Source of the DNA: Streptomyces humicola
Lineage (GTDB): Bacteria; Actinomycetota; Actinomycetes; Streptomycetales; Streptomycetaceae
Direction of reading: 5' to 3'
Assembly: GCF_024436035.1 (NCBI RefSeq)
Contig: NZ_JANFNG010000016.1
Location: 62,001-126,000, forward strand
DNA length: 64,000 bases
A program made the position numbers and the translations under genes. Positions 1 through 12,026 of this stretch are shown here, piece by piece. The notes under the pieces are model-generated. The model did not search any database, was not told the origin of the DNA, and saw only the letters and a program-made list of their open reading frames with translations. Position 1 is the stretch's first letter. Every line of letters begins with the position of its first letter.

Positions 1-1
1 C

Positions 2-223
2 CAGGTCAAGGACATCGCCTCGCGCGAGGACACCACACCGCTGCCGCTCGGCGAGGGTGTGCTGCCGCTGTCCGAGTGTGTCGAGGTGCTCAGCCGCGAG
101 GAGTGGGACGGCTGGCTGTGCTGGGAGTACGAGAAGCGGTGGTATCCGCAGGTCCCGGAGCTGCCCGGGCTGCTGCGCCCTGCGTACGACCATCTGTCGC
201 GGCTGCTCGGCGAATCCGCCTGA
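2..223 (+). CDS. Sugar phosphate isomerase/epimerase-like protein, C-terminal part
   Basis: The open frame enters from the left edge and ends in TGA at 221-223, giving the last 73 residues of a larger protein. It contains DIASREDTTPLPLGEG, then ECVEVLSREEWDGWLCWEYE and a tail ending LSRLLGESA. The D-G-W-L-C/S-x-E-Y-E pattern with an upstream LG.G resembles the last strands of xylose-isomerase-like TIM barrels (AP endonuclease family 2), where a conserved Glu on this strand binds the metal. The N-terminal two thirds lie outside the window, so the substrate cannot be inferred. Family assignment rests on this short stretch only. Confidence 0.6.
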   Translation, partial: QVKDIASREDTTPLPLGEGVLPLSECVEVLSREEWDGWLCWEYEKRWYPQVPELPGLLRPAYDHLSRLLGESA

Positions 224-299
224 TCGAGTGATCGTCTGATGGGCGTCGTCTGCCTATCCTGATGAACAGGGCACGCGGGGGGAGTGCAAGGGGGGCATC

Positions 300-1010
300 G
301 TGCACGCATCACGAACGAATCGGTATCGGCCGCGTCGGCATCGGCTACTGGCCACGGCGGGCGCACTCACGGGGTTCATGTGTGCGCTCGCGGCCGTCCT
401 CGCAGGCTGTATGACGGACACAGGGCCGACCGGCAGCGGCGCGTACACGCCGAGCGCCGGCAGCTCAGCGGGCTCCGAGGCGAGTGCTCCGTCAGGCGTG
501 TTCCTGGCGGCGGGCGCGTGTGCGGCCCGAATACAGACGAGCGGCGGTGTCTCCTTCCGAGAGGTGGCGTGCAACGACCGGTCGGCCGTCGCGAAGGTGA
601 CGGTACGCCGGACGCGAGGCGATCCGGGCGAGCCCGACTGTCCCGACGTCACCGACTTCGTGCTCGCCGTCCAGGGCGGAAGGGCGAAGGAGACACCGTC
701 CCCCACGGGCACGGGCACGGGCACGGGCACGGGTGCGAGCGACGGGTATGCATGCATGCGCAATCTCCGGCCACCGCACCCGGGCGACCCGGGCGGCGGC
801 GGAGGGCCGAACACCATCGTCGGGGACTGCGTCTACGACGCCGGGCACAACGAGGTGAAGGAGACCGCCTGCGACGGCGGCGGCAGCAACGGCCACGCCC
901 TGCAGTACAAGGTCGTTGCGATCGTCACCGACCGCGCCGGCTGCCCGCAGACCACCGCGCTCTATATAGGCGTGCGCAAGGGCGAGGTCGGCTGCGCCCG
1001 CCGGCTGTGA
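300..1010 (+). CDS. Putative secreted lipoprotein
   Basis: A 236-residue protein starting with GTG at 300. Basic residues at the N-terminus are followed by a hydrophobic stretch (about 17-36) and VLAGC, a good lipobox with the lipidated Cys near 37, so it is probably anchored on the outside of the membrane. The rest is Cys-rich and carries a Pro/Thr/Gly linker (TGTGTGTG, about residues 135-145) encoded by five tandem copies of a 6-bp unit at 705-734. Two related halves, each with a V.C....V.KV pattern, flank the linker and could be two copies of a small disulfide-bonded domain. I do not recognise a family or function. Confidence 0.6.
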   Translation: MHASRTNRYRPRRHRLLATAGALTGFMCALAAVLAGCMTDTGPTGSGAYTPSAGSSAGSEASAPSGVFLAAGACAARIQTSGGVSFREVACNDRSAVAKVTVRRTRGDPGEPDCPDVTDFVLAVQGGRAKETPSPTGTGTGTGTGASDGYACMRNLRPPHPGDPGGGGGPNTIVGDCVYDAGHNEVKETACDGGGSNGHALQYKVVAIVTDRAGCPQTTALYIGVRKGEVGCARRL

Positions 1011-1045
1011 CCCCCAGGACAGGGCCAGGGGGCCGCACCCCGCGG

Positions 1046-4000
1046 TCACGCCACGGCAGGCTCCTCGTCACCGAGGTACGTCCGCCACAGCTCCGCGTAC
1101 CTGCCGTCCCGCGTGAGCAGCTCGCGGTGCGTGCCGTCCTCGACGATGCGCCCGCGGTCCATCACCACCACGCGGTCCGCCCGCGCGGCGGTGGTGAGCC
1201 GGTGGGCGACCACCAGCGTCGTCCTGCGCACGGCAAGCCGGTCGGCCGCCTCGTTGACCAGACGTTCCGTTGCCAAGTCGAGGGCTGCGGTCGCCTCGTC
1301 GAGCAACAGCACATCGGGATCGACGAGTTCGGCGCGGGCGAGCGCGAGCAGTTGGCGCTGTCCCGCCGAGAGGTTCCTGCCGCGCTCCCCCACTCGGTGC
1401 AGATAGCCGTCGGGGAAGGTGGCGATCATCGCGTGCGCGCCGACGGCTCGCGCGGCGGCCTCCACCTCCGCGTCGGTCGCGTCCGGCCGTCCGTAGGCGA
1501 TGGCGTCGCGCACCGTGCCCTCGAAGAGGTAGGGCTCCTGCGGTACGACGCCGAGTCGGCGCCGGTATCCGACGGGGTCGTACTGGCGGATGTCGGTGCC
1601 GTCCACCCGTATCGCGCCCGATGTCGGGTCGTAGAACCGGGCGACCAGTTTGACCAGCGAGGACTTCCCGGCGCCCGTCTCCCCGACGAAGGCGACGGTC
1701 TGGCCCGCGGGGATCTGCAACCGGATCGCCGACAGCGCCTCCGGCGACTCCTCCGCCTCGCCGTCGCCGTAGGCGAAGCTCACGTCGTCGAAGACGATCT
1801 CGCCGCGCAGTCCCTGCGCCGCGACGGCCTCGGGGTGCTCCGCCGTGGGTGTCTTCGTCGGCACCCGCAACAGCTCGCGGATCCGCCCGAGCGAGATCGA
1901 CGCCTGCTGGTAGCCGTCGAAGACCTGCGACAGCTGCTGGACGGGCGAGAAGAACAGGTCGATGTAGAGCAGATAGGCCACCAGCGCGCCCGCGGTCAGC
2001 GTGCCGTGGCCGACACGCCCGGCGCCGACGATGAGCACGAGTGCCGCGGCAACGCTGGAGAGGAACTGGACAAAGGGGAAGTAGACGGAGATGTACCACT
2101 GGCCACGCACTCGCGCCGTGCGATATTCGTCGCCGCGCTCCGCGAACCGCCGCCCACCCGCCTGCTCGCCGCGGAAGGCCTGCACCACGCGCATCCCGGC
2201 GACGTGCTCCTGCAGATCGGCGTTGACCACGGCGATCTTGTCCCGGGCGAGCCCGTACGCGCGCACCGACTTGCGCCGGAAGACGACGGTGGCGATGACG
2301 AGCGGCGGCAGCGTTGCGAAGACGGTGAGAGCGAGCCCGGCGTCGAGGGCGAGGAGTGCGACGAGGATGCCGAAGAAGGTGAGCAGGCTGACCACGGCGG
2401 TGACGAGCCCGGTCTGCAGGAAACTGGAGAGCGCGTCGACATCCGTGGTCATCCGGGTCATGATGCGGCCGGCCAACTCGCGTTCGTAGAAGTCGAGTCC
2501 GAGCCGCTGCAGATGAGCGAAGATCTTCAGGCGGAGCGAGTACAGCACGCGTTCGCCGGTGCGGCCTGTCAGCTGCGTCTCGCCGACCTGCGCAGCCCAC
2601 TGCAGCAGAACGACGACGAGGGCGGCGATCGAGGCGACCCATACTCCGTGCAACACCATCCTGTCCACGCCCTGGTCGATGCCGCTCCTGATCAGCACGG
2701 GAAGCAGCAGCCCGCCGATCGCGTCCGCGGCGACGAAGACCAGGCTGAGCAGCAGCGGACCCCGGAAGCCGCGCAGCATGCTGCGCAGTCCGAAGTCGGG
2801 ATCGGCGGCGCGGGCCTTGCGTCCGTCGACGTCGGGCGTGTCGGTGGCGGCCGGGAGCGCGGCGACCCGCGCCAGCAGCTCGGGGGTGGCGGGCATCCCG
2901 GCGATCGCCCCGGCTATGCCGGGCCTGGCGGCCGCGGGTCCCGGGGTGTGCTGCGCGTCGTCGGCGGCCGCGGCGGCGGCCCGTTCCCGGGGCCACAGAG
3001 CCAAGGTCACGCCGTCGACCGGGTGGCGCGGGGCCGGCCCCTCGGCAGGCGCGTGGCCGGGCCCACCGTCGGGCGTGGAGTGCAGCTGCTCCCAGGGCAC
3101 CCACGTGCGTGCGGAGCCGGCCGCGGGGCCCCGCGCGATCGCCGTCCCACCGCCCGCGCCTGCCGACGACTCGCCGTCCCACTCCACGAATCCCGCCGAA
3201 TCGGCCGGGGTGTCGTCACTCGCCAGCTCGTCGGGGTCGGTGAGCAGGGTGCGGTAGCGGGCGCAGCGCTGTTCCAGCTGCTCATGGGTGCCGATGTCGA
3301 CGAGCCGCCCCTCGTCGAGGACCGCGATCCGGTCGGCGAGGGCGAGCGTGGAGCGGCGGTGGGCGATCAGCAGCGTCGTACGACCCGCCATGACCTCTCG
3401 TAGCGCCTCGTGGATCTCGGCCTCGATGCGCGCGTCGACGGCCGAGGTCGCGTCGTCGAGGAGCAGCAGCCGCGGGTCCGTGAGCACTGCACGAGCGAGC
3501 GCGACGCGTTGCCGCTGGCCGCCGGAGAGCGTGAGCCCCTGTTCCCCGACGACGGTGTCGTATCCCTCCGGCAGCTCGCAGATGAAGTCGTGTGCCTGTG
3601 CAGTGCGGGCCGCCGCGAGGATCTCCTCCTCGGTCGCACCTGGCCGTCCGTAGCCGATGTTGGCCCGGATGGTGTCGGAGAACAGGAAGCTGTCCTCGGG
3701 CACGAGGCCGATGGCCGCGCGTAGCGAGTCGAGCGTCAGCTCGCGCACATCCTGGCCGCCGACGCGTACGGCGCCGCCCGTCACGTCGTAGAAGCGGGGC
3801 AGCAGGAGTGAGAGGGTGGACTTCCCGGAGCCGGAGGCTCCAACGACGGCCATCGTCTCTCCGGGTTCGACGCGCAGCGAGAAGTCGTCGAGCACCGGAC
3901 GCGCGCGCCTCCACGGTCCGTCTGATCCACCCGGTCCACCCGTTCTGCCTGATCCACCCGTTCCGCCCGATCCATCCGATCCGTACGCGAAGGTGACGGC

Positions 4001-5101
4001 GTCGAACTCGACGGTGGCGACTGCGTCCGCGGGCAGGTCGCGGGCGTCCGGCGCCTCCTTGACCAGCGGCTCGGTGTCGATGAGCTCGTAGACGCGCTCG
4101 ACGCCCGCTCGTGCCTGCTGACCGATGGTGAGCATCATGGTCAGCATCCGGACCGGGCCGGTGAGCTGGGCGAGGTAGGTGGAGAAGGCGACGAAAGTCC
4201 CGAGGCTGATCTCGCCCTTGACGGCCATCCAGCCGCCGAGCGCGAGCATGGCGACTTGCCCGAGCGCGGGCACGGCCTGAAGCGACGGGTTGTACCGCGC
4301 ATTGAGGCGGATGGTGCGCAGTCGTGCGGCGAACAGGCGCAGGCTCACCCGGCGCAGCTTCTCCTCCTCCTGCTCCTCCTGGCCGAAGCCCTTGACGACC
4401 CGTACGCCGGTGACGGCACCGTCGACGACGCCGGCGACGGCCGCAGCCTGCCCCTGCGCGTACCAGGTGGCGGGGAAGAGGCGTTTGCGGCTGCGGTCGG
4501 CGATGAACCACAGGGCGGGCGCGACGGCGAGGGCGATCACCGTGAGCAGCGGGGACAGCACCGCCATGATGATCAAAGACATGACGAAGAGCAGCAGGTT
4601 GCCGATCATCATCGGCAACATGAAGAGCATGCCCTGGATGAGTTGGAGGTCGCTGGTGGCCCGGCCGACGACCTGTCCGGTGTTGAGCTCGTCCTGCCGC
4701 GCGCCGTCGAGCCGCGCGAGGGACGCGAACATCTCGTTGCGCAGGTCGTACTGGACGTCGAGGGCGAGGCGCCCGCCGTAGAAGCGCCGCACGTAGGTGC
4801 ACGCGTACACCGCGAGCGCGGCGACGACCATCAGGACCGCCCAGGGCGCGATCGGCTGGGTGTGCTTGACGATCACGTCGTCGATGATCACCCGCGGCAG
4901 GAGCGGGACGAGTGCGGTAACGGCCATCCCGGCGAGCGAGGCGCCGAGCGCCAACAGCACATTGCGCCGGTACCGCCAGCTGTGCGCGGTGATGCGCCGC
5001 AGCCACCCCTGCTGCCCCTGCGATCCGCCTCTCGCCGCCACCCGAAACCTCCGTCGCCCGTGGTCCGCGCCGTCCCCGTCGGCTGCTGCCGCAGGCTCCA
5101 A
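1046..5101 (-). CDS. Fused double ABC exporter (TMD-NBD-TMD-NBD)
   Basis: At 1351 residues this is two half-exporters in one chain, a membrane pump probably for drugs or lipids. TMD1 spans about 40-330 and NBD1 has Walker A GASGSGKST (421-429), signature LSGGQ (525-529) and Walker B LLLLDD (545-550). A Pro/Gly-rich linker covers about 630-770. TMD2 spans about 780-1075 and NBD2 has Walker A GETGAGKSS (1140-1148), signature LSAGQ (1244-1248) and LLLDEA with Glu1269. In NBD1 the catalytic Glu is Asp550 and the Q-loop Gln is Glu (VPED). NBD2 has the altered signature. This is the pattern of asymmetric exporters with one degenerate ATP site. A Gly-rich insert follows the A-loop Tyr (about 373-398). 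Substrate unknown. Confidence 0.93.
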   Translation of the reverse strand: MEPAAAADGDGADHGRRRFRVAARGGSQGQQGWLRRITAHSWRYRRNVLLALGASLAGMAVTALVPLLPRVIIDDVIVKHTQPIAPWAVLMVVAALAVYACTYVRRFYGGRLALDVQYDLRNEMFASLARLDGARQDELNTGQVVGRATSDLQLIQGMLFMLPMMIGNLLLFVMSLIIMAVLSPLLTVIALAVAPALWFIADRSRKRLFPATWYAQGQAAAVAGVVDGAVTGVRVVKGFGQEEQEEEKLRRVSLRLFAARLRTIRLNARYNPSLQAVPALGQVAMLALGGWMAVKGEISLGTFVAFSTYLAQLTGPVRMLTMMLTIGQQARAGVERVYELIDTEPLVKEAPDARDLPADAVATVEFDAVTFAYGSDGSGGTGGSGRTGGPGGSDGPWRRARPVLDDFSLRVEPGETMAVVGASGSGKSTLSLLLPRFYDVTGGAVRVGGQDVRELTLDSLRAAIGLVPEDSFLFSDTIRANIGYGRPGATEEEILAAARTAQAHDFICELPEGYDTVVGEQGLTLSGGQRQRVALARAVLTDPRLLLLDDATSAVDARIEAEIHEALREVMAGRTTLLIAHRRSTLALADRIAVLDEGRLVDIGTHEQLEQRCARYRTLLTDPDELASDDTPADSAGFVEWDGESSAGAGGGTAIARGPAAGSARTWVPWEQLHSTPDGGPGHAPAEGPAPRHPVDGVTLALWPRERAAAAAADDAQHTPGPAAARPGIAGAIAGMPATPELLARVAALPAATDTPDVDGRKARAADPDFGLRSMLRGFRGPLLLSLVFVAADAIGGLLLPVLIRSGIDQGVDRMVLHGVWVASIAALVVVLLQWAAQVGETQLTGRTGERVLYSLRLKIFAHLQRLGLDFYERELAGRIMTRMTTDVDALSSFLQTGLVTAVVSLLTFFGILVALLALDAGLALTVFATLPPLVIATVVFRRKSVRAYGLARDKIAVVNADLQEHVAGMRVVQAFRGEQAGGRRFAERGDEYRTARVRGQWYISVYFPFVQFLSSVAAALVLIVGAGRVGHGTLTAGALVAYLLYIDLFFSPVQQLSQVFDGYQQASISLGRIRELLRVPTKTPTAEHPEAVAAQGLRGEIVFDDVSFAYGDGEAEESPEALSAIRLQIPAGQTVAFVGETGAGKSSLVKLVARFYDPTSGAIRVDGTDIRQYDPVGYRRRLGVVPQEPYLFEGTVRDAIAYGRPDATDAEVEAAARAVGAHAMIATFPDGYLHRVGERGRNLSAGQRQLLALARAELVDPDVLLLDEATAALDLATERLVNEAADRLAVRRTTLVVAHRLTTAARADRVVVMDRGRIVEDGTHRELLTRDGRYAELWRTYLGDEEPAVA

Positions 5102-5159
5102 CGCGCAGGCATCCGGATTTCATCCGTCCGCAACAAATGGACGCCGAAGGTCGCAGTGA

Positions 5160-5498
5160 GGTACGTCTGCGGACCTAGACCGTGCGCGGCTGCGCCGAGT
5201 CCGCGACCGGATCGACCGGATCGACCGGGAGTACGTACAGCAGCTGGACGTCTGGGCGCTCGCCCACGGCGCGCACCGCCGTAGGGCTACCTGATGAACA
5301 CGGCGCATCGAGAGCGCGATGGCGCTACCGCATCGCGGTGACCTCAGCGTCACCGAGGTCCGCTTCGCGGTCGGCTGCTCGTCGCTGGACACCTTCAGCA
5401 CTCGCTTCACCCAGCTGGTAGGCGTGCCGCCCAGCGTCTGTCGGCGCCACGCGACGCGCGCGACGACGGGGGTTCCGTGGTGTGTCGCGAAAAGGTGA
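5160..5498 (+). pseudogene. Decayed AraC-family regulator
   Basis: Two separated fragments of an AraC-type regulator are visible. From 5175, LDRARLRRVRDRIDR leads to EYVQQLDVWALAHGAH and then a stop. From about 5305, RRIESAMALPHRGDLSVTEV continues into RFAVGCSSLDTFSTRF and a stop at 5498. These match the start and end of a typical AraC helix-turn-helix domain; the sequence between them (first recognition helix) is deleted and the frame is broken. In many Streptomyces, as I recall, such a gene precedes a VOC gene and a UvrA-like gene, and both follow here. Cannot make a working regulator. Confidence 0.75.
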
Positions 5499-5556
5499 CC
5501 AGACCGATCAGGATTCGAGAAGCGGGGACCTCCGAGCCGCAGCTAGCGTGACCGCC

Positions 5557-5640
5557 ATGGACATCGCCATTCATCCGAGTTTCCTCCGCACGACGACCCG
5601 GACGCATCCCTGGACTTTTATCGTGACTGCCCGGAGGTGA
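5557..5640 (+). pseudogene. Frameshifted remnant of a VOC/glyoxalase-like gene
   Basis: ATG at 5557 opens MDIAIHPSFL, then the frame shifts and HDDPDASLDFYRD follows in another frame. Together they read like the first 30 residues of a Streptomyces VOC protein (MDI.IH.SFLPHDDP.ASL.FYRD), a family that includes bleomycin-resistance-like proteins. Nothing recognisable follows until the next VOC gene at 5801. The stretch 5640-5800 holds no feature that I can identify. Confidence 0.6.
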
Positions 5641-5800
5641 TCCCGGTTGGTTATCCTCCTTCTCTTGCGGGCTGGGCCCGGTTAAGACGAAGGGCCGACG
5701 GCGAAATCGCCATCCGGGGCGATCGGGCTGTCGTTTCCGGACTTCCCGTTCGTCTTCAAGCCAGACAATCCCTTCCAGACCGACGACTTCAGGAGCGACC

Positions 5801-6153
5801 ATGACCGGCTCTTCCACCCAGGGAATCAAGACCGTGCTGCATCCCGTTTCCGACCTGGCGACGGCCAAGGAGGTGTACGCCGCCCTGCTCGGCGTACCGC
5901 CGCAGGCCGGTGAGCCCTACTACGTCGGCTTCGAGGCCGCGGGCCAGCACATCGGGCTGGTGCCGGGCGGTGGACCGCAGGGCATGACCTCACCAGTGGC
6001 CTACTGGCACGTGCCAGACCTCGAGGCGAAGCTGGCCGAGGTGACCGCTGGGGTGCCACCGTGAAGGAGCCCGCGCACGACGTCGGTGGCGGCCGCCTGG
6101 TGGCCACCGTCACCGACCCCGATGGCAACGTCCTCGGGCTGCTTCAGGACTGA
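5801..6153 (+). pseudogene. VOC family protein, C-terminal frameshift
   Basis: From ATG 5801, preceded by an AGGAG ribosome site, the frame encodes a VOC protein: GIKTVLHPVSDLATAKEVYA, PYYVGFEAAGQHIGLVPGGG and YWHVPDLEAKLAEVTAG. It then stops at 6064. Directly afterwards another frame continues with the expected end of the family: GATVKEPAHDVGGGRLVATV and TDPDGNVLGLLQD, stop 6151-6153. The break lies at about 6049-6053, where two bases appear to be missing. The intact product would be about 117 residues. Either a genuine recent inactivation or a sequencing error; the neighbouring remnants favour decay. Confidence 0.75.
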
Positions 6154-6154
6154 T

Positions 6155-6640
6155 GAGTTTCCGAGCCCCGCTCCCGCGCTCAGCGTCGTCGCGCACCGAG
6201 CACCGGCTCACCCGTGACAACGTCGTCCGAGTGACCAGTGCCTCGGCGGACTGGCGCCGTACCTGGTGCCGCTGTCCTTCGACCGGGAGGGCGAGGCGCT
6301 GCTGATGGGCACGCCGACGGCCAGTCCGACAGCCCGACAGCCCGACAGCCCGACGGCCCGACGGCCCGACCGGCAGGAACCTGGGCGACACGGTCCGTTC
6401 GGCTGGGGCTCGGCCACATCGCTACGTGTCCATGATCGAGGGCAAAGTCGCGGTCCTCGAGATCGACGCGCTGCCGCAGGAGCGGGGTGCCCGGTTCGTC
6501 GCGCACACCGGCTTCGACCCGCGTGCGCCGGCCACGCCGTACCGCTGATTCCGCATCTTCCCGCATCCAGGCTTGGCGCGAGGTGAACGAGGTGCTCGAC
6601 CGCGAGCTGATGCGCGGCGGCCGCTGGTTGGTCTCACGCC
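6155..6640 (+). pseudogene. Decayed pyridoxamine-5'-phosphate-oxidase-like gene
   Basis: Pieces of a PNPOx-fold protein appear in changing frames: YLVPLSFDREGEALLMGTPT from about 6258, SVRLGLGHI near 6392-6420, then MIEGKVAVLEIDALPQERGA from 6431, and finally IQAWREVNEVLDRELMRGG and RWLV up to about 6637. An 8-bp unit, (A/G)GCCCGAC, is repeated six times at 6323-6370; its length is not a multiple of three, so expansion shifts the frame just where the similarity breaks. An in-frame stop also interrupts the third piece. The gene is non-functional. The stretch 6641-6788 shows nothing recognisable. Confidence 0.7.
6323..6370 (+). repeat. Six copies of an 8-bp tandem unit in a pseudogene
   Basis: The unit AGCCCGAC/GGCCCGAC repeats without gaps from 6323 to 6370, the first copy having one mismatch. 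It lies inside the decayed PNPOx-like gene and is a likely slippage site that helped destroy its frame. Confidence 0.9.
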
Positions 6641-6788
6641 TCGGCCGGGTGCGCTGCGTGGCCGGGGCCAGAGGCTCCACGGGCCGAAGCGAAGGAGAAC
6701 CAGACGTATTGCTCGAAGCTGGTTGGATCGAGCCAGGCGACGCCGACGGAGACCGCGGAGGCGGCCCCGCCTAACAGATGGAGACACG

Positions 6789-9179
<2,391 letters not shown>

Positions 9180-9355
9180 CCGAGGCCCTCGCGGACACCG
9201 TGAGACGAGTTCTCCCACCTGTTTCGGCTCGTCCCAGTGAACCGGGAACGGGGCGTGTTCGCTTGCTGGGTGGGGACGGCTCGAACTGCCAGTCGTGCCA
9301 GGCGCTTAGTGGGGTATGGCCGAGCGCGTGCGCAGACGTTGCCTGACGCATCACG

Positions 9356-11011
9356 CTAGGTCGCGTCCGGACGCACGTCCGCACTCGTGTCCGGGGCCGC
9401 CTCCGGCAGGTGCGTCGGGGCGAACATCCGCAGGACGGCCGGGAGGACGAGGACGGACGGGCCGGGGGTGGCAAGGGCCTTGGCCAGGTCGTCCTGGAGC
9501 GACTCGGGGCTGGTGCGGTGCGCCGGGACGCCGAAGGATTCGGCGAGCGCGACGAAATCGGGGCGGGTCAGCTCCGTGGCCGTCGCGGCGCCGAAGGCCT
9601 CCGTCATGTATTCACGCAGGATGCCGTAGCCGCCGTCGTCGACGATGAGCCAGGTGACCGGCAGGTCGTACTGGCGGGCGGTGGCCAGATCCGCAATCGA
9701 GTACATGGCGCCGCCGTCGCCGGAGACGGCGAGCACCGGGCGGGTGCGGTCCGCCGCGGCGGCGCCGAGGGCCGCGGGGAAGCCGTAGCCGAGACCGCCT
9801 GCGCCCTGCGCGGAGTGCATCGGCCCCGGCCAGGCGGACCACGCCCAGTAGGCGAGGATCGTCATGTCCCAGAAGCTCGGTGCGTCCGGGGGAAGCGCGG
9901 CGCGCACCGACGCAAGGATGTCCTGTTCCGTGTCGAGGTGCTGCGCGGCGATACGGGTGCGGACGCGCGCCAGCAGACGCGCCGCGGACTTGGCAGCCGT
10001 GCCGTCGTCCGGGCGGGAGTCGACCGCTGCGAGCAGCTCCGCCAGCGCGAGACGGGCGTCGGCGTGGATGCCGAGGGCGGGATGGTTGGACTCCAGCTTG
10101 CCGAGGTCCGCCTCGATCTGGATGACCCGGCCGCGGGGGCGCAACGTGTGGTAGTTGGAGGAGAGTTCACCGAGGCCCGAGCCGACGACCAGCAGCACGT
10201 CGGCGTCCTCGAGGAAGTCCGTGGTGTGACGGTCCTCCAGCCAGGACTGCACAGACAGCGGGTGTTCCCAGTCGAAGGCGCCCTTGCCCCCGAAGGTGGT
10301 GGCGACCGGGGCCGCCACCTTCTCGGCGAGGGCGAGGAGTTCGGCGTGCGCACCGGAGCGGACGACGCCGCCGCCCGCGAGGATCACCGGGCGCTCGGCG
10401 GCGGAGAGCCGGCGCGCCGCCTCGGCGATCAGCTCGGGGCGCGGACGCAGCGGACGCGGAGCCGCCACCAGCTCCGTTACCGGAGGCACGTCGGGCACCG
10501 CGAGCAGCGCGTCCTGCGGGATCTCCACCCACACCGGGCCGTGGGGCGCGGTGAGCGCCGATTGCCAGGCGTCGGCGATCGCCGAGGGGATCTGGGACGC
10601 CGTACGCACCGGGTGCACGGACTTGACGATGTCGCGGAACGACGCCTTCTGGTCGGCAAGTTCATGCAGGTAGCCATGGCGGCCGCCGCCGAGCCCGGCC
10701 ACCGGCACCTGGCTGCCGATGGCGAGGACGGGCGCGGAGGCCGCGGCCGCCTCCTGGAGCGCGGCCAGCGTCATCAGTGCGCCGGGCCCGGTGGAGACCA
10801 GCAGCGGGGCGACCGAACCGGTCACCCGCGCGAAACCGTCCGCCGCGAAGCCCGCGTTGTTCTCCACCCGGAGCCCCACGTACTCCACCGAGGACCGCCT
10901 CAGTGCGTCGAAGGCGCCGAGCGCATGCTGGCCCGGCAGCCCGAAGACGGTCCGCGCGCCGAGGGCGGTGAGGGACTCTACGACCAGGTCGCCTCCGGTA
11001 CGCATCGTCAT
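9356..11011 (-). CDS. Thiamine pyrophosphate-dependent enzyme (acetolactate-synthase-like)
   Basis: A 551-residue three-domain ThDP enzyme: N-terminal PYR domain ([20 protein letters not shown], activating Glu in [12 protein letters not shown]), a central domain (about 190-330) and a C-terminal PP domain with the ThDP motif [13 protein letters not shown] ending DDGGYG. The usual NN of the motif is DD. The family covers acetolactate synthase, benzoylformate decarboxylase and relatives; no regulatory subunit or second ilvB gene is adjacent, so branched-chain synthesis is unlikely. Its ATG overlaps the stop of the ureohydrolase gene by 4 bp, giving tight translational coupling. A catabolic decarboxylase or carboligase for a product of amino-acid or guanidino compound breakdown is plausible but unproven. 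Confidence 0.85.
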   Translation of the reverse strand: MTMRTGGDLVVESLTALGARTVFGLPGQHALGAFDALRRSSVEYVGLRVENNAGFAADGFARVTGSVAPLLVSTGPGALMTLAALQEAAAASAPVLAIGSQVPVAGLGGGRHGYLHELADQKASFRDIVKSVHPVRTASQIPSAIADAWQSALTAPHGPVWVEIPQDALLAVPDVPPVTELVAAPRPLRPRPELIAEAARRLSAAERPVILAGGGVVRSGAHAELLALAEKVAAPVATTFGGKGAFDWEHPLSVQSWLEDRHTTDFLEDADVLLVVGSGLGELSSNYHTLRPRGRVIQIEADLGKLESNHPALGIHADARLALAELLAAVDSRPDDGTAAKSAARLLARVRTRIAAQHLDTEQDILASVRAALPPDAPSFWDMTILAYWAWSAWPGPMHSAQGAGGLGYGFPAALGAAAADRTRPVLAVSGDGGAMYSIADLATARQYDLPVTWLIVDDGGYGILREYMTEAFGAATATELTRPDFVALAESFGVPAHRTSPESLQDDLAKALATPGPSVLVLPAVLRMFAPTHLPEAAPDTSADVRPDAT

Positions 11012-11997
11012 CGGGCCTCGGCGCCGTGCTGTTGGCGCTGCCCGGCGGCAGCGACGTGACGCGACATGATGGTCGTCAGCTCGTACGCGGTGTGCGAGGC
11101 CGCGACCGAGGTGATCTCGGCGTGGTCGTACGCGGGAGCGACCTCGACGACGTCCGCCGAGACCAGGTGGCAGGAGGCCAGACCGCGCAGGATCTCCAGT
11201 AGTTCGCGGGAGGTGAGGCCGCCGGCCTCCGGGGTGCCGGTGCCCGGGGCGTGCGCGGGGTCGAGGACGTCGATGTCGATGGAGATGTACAGCGGCCGGT
11301 CGCCGATGCGTTCGCGCAGCTGCTGCGCGACCTCGTCCACGCCGCGCCGCATGACGTCGGCGGAGGTGACGATGCCGAAGCCCATCTTCTCGTCGTCGTC
11401 CAGGTCCTTCTTGCCGTAGAGGGGCCCGCGCGTGCCGACGTGCGAGAGCGCCTCGGTGTCGAGAATGCCCTCCTCGACGGCGCGGCGGAACGGCGTGCCG
11501 TGGGTGTACTCGGCGCCGAAGTACGTGTCCCAGGTGTCGAGATGGGCGTCGAAGTGCAGCAGCGCGACCGGTCCGTGCTTGCGCGCGACCGAACGCAGCA
11601 GCGGCAGCGCGATGGTGTGGTCGCCGCCCAGCGTCATCAGGCGTGCGCCGGTGTCGAGGAGGTCGTCGGCCGCGGCCTGGATGGTCTCGACGGCCTCGTG
11701 GATGTTGAAGGGGTTGGCTGCGATGTCACCCGCGTCGGCGACCTGCGCGAGCGCGAACGGCGAGGCGTCCTGCGCCGGGTTGTACGGGCGCAGCAGCCGC
11801 GACGCCTCACGGATCGCGTTGCCGCCGAAGCGCGCACCGGGGCGGTAGGAGACACCGCTGTCGAACGGGACGCCGACGACGGCCACATCGGCGGTGCCGA
11901 CCTCGTCCAGCCGGGGCAGCCGCGCGAACGTGGCGGGGCCCGCGTACCGCGGTGTGCGGGAGGAGTCGACGGGACCGCGGGGCTCGGTGGCGTTCAT
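11008..11997 (-). CDS. speB: Agmatinase/guanidinobutyrase-family ureohydrolase
   Basis: A 329-residue protein of the arginase/agmatinase fold with the full manganese-binding set: [21 protein letters not shown] and [19 protein letters not shown]. It hydrolyses a guanidino compound to urea and an amine or amino acid. Automatic naming would be agmatinase, but in actinomycetes this family also includes guanidinobutyrase of the arginine-to-GABA route; the sequence alone does not separate them. The start at 11997 has a good GGAAAGGAACG ribosome site. It lies between the symporter upstream and the ThDP enzyme downstream in one leftward operon, which suggests uptake followed by degradation of a guanidino compound. 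Confidence 0.88.
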   Translation of the reverse strand: MNATEPRGPVDSSRTPRYAGPATFARLPRLDEVGTADVAVVGVPFDSGVSYRPGARFGGNAIREASRLLRPYNPAQDASPFALAQVADAGDIAANPFNIHEAVETIQAAADDLLDTGARLMTLGGDHTIALPLLRSVARKHGPVALLHFDAHLDTWDTYFGAEYTHGTPFRRAVEEGILDTEALSHVGTRGPLYGKKDLDDDEKMGFGIVTSADVMRRGVDEVAQQLRERIGDRPLYISIDIDVLDPAHAPGTGTPEAGGLTSRELLEILRGLASCHLVSADVVEVAPAYDHAEITSVAASHTAYELTTIMSRHVAAAGQRQQHGAEAR

Positions 11998-12026
11998 GGG
12001 TGGTTCGTTCCTTTCCGGAGTGGGGC

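Noticed and set aside
284-3403. A 1039-codon open frame on the plus strand, opposite the ABC exporter
   Set aside because: It has low-complexity Arg/Gly/Asp-rich translation without any family motif and lies antisense to a clear ABC protein. Long antisense frames are expected at this GC content.
5175-6637. A mobile element as the cause of the decayed region
   Set aside because: No transposase, integrase, terminal inverted repeats or target duplication were seen; small deletions and repeat slippage explain the damage.
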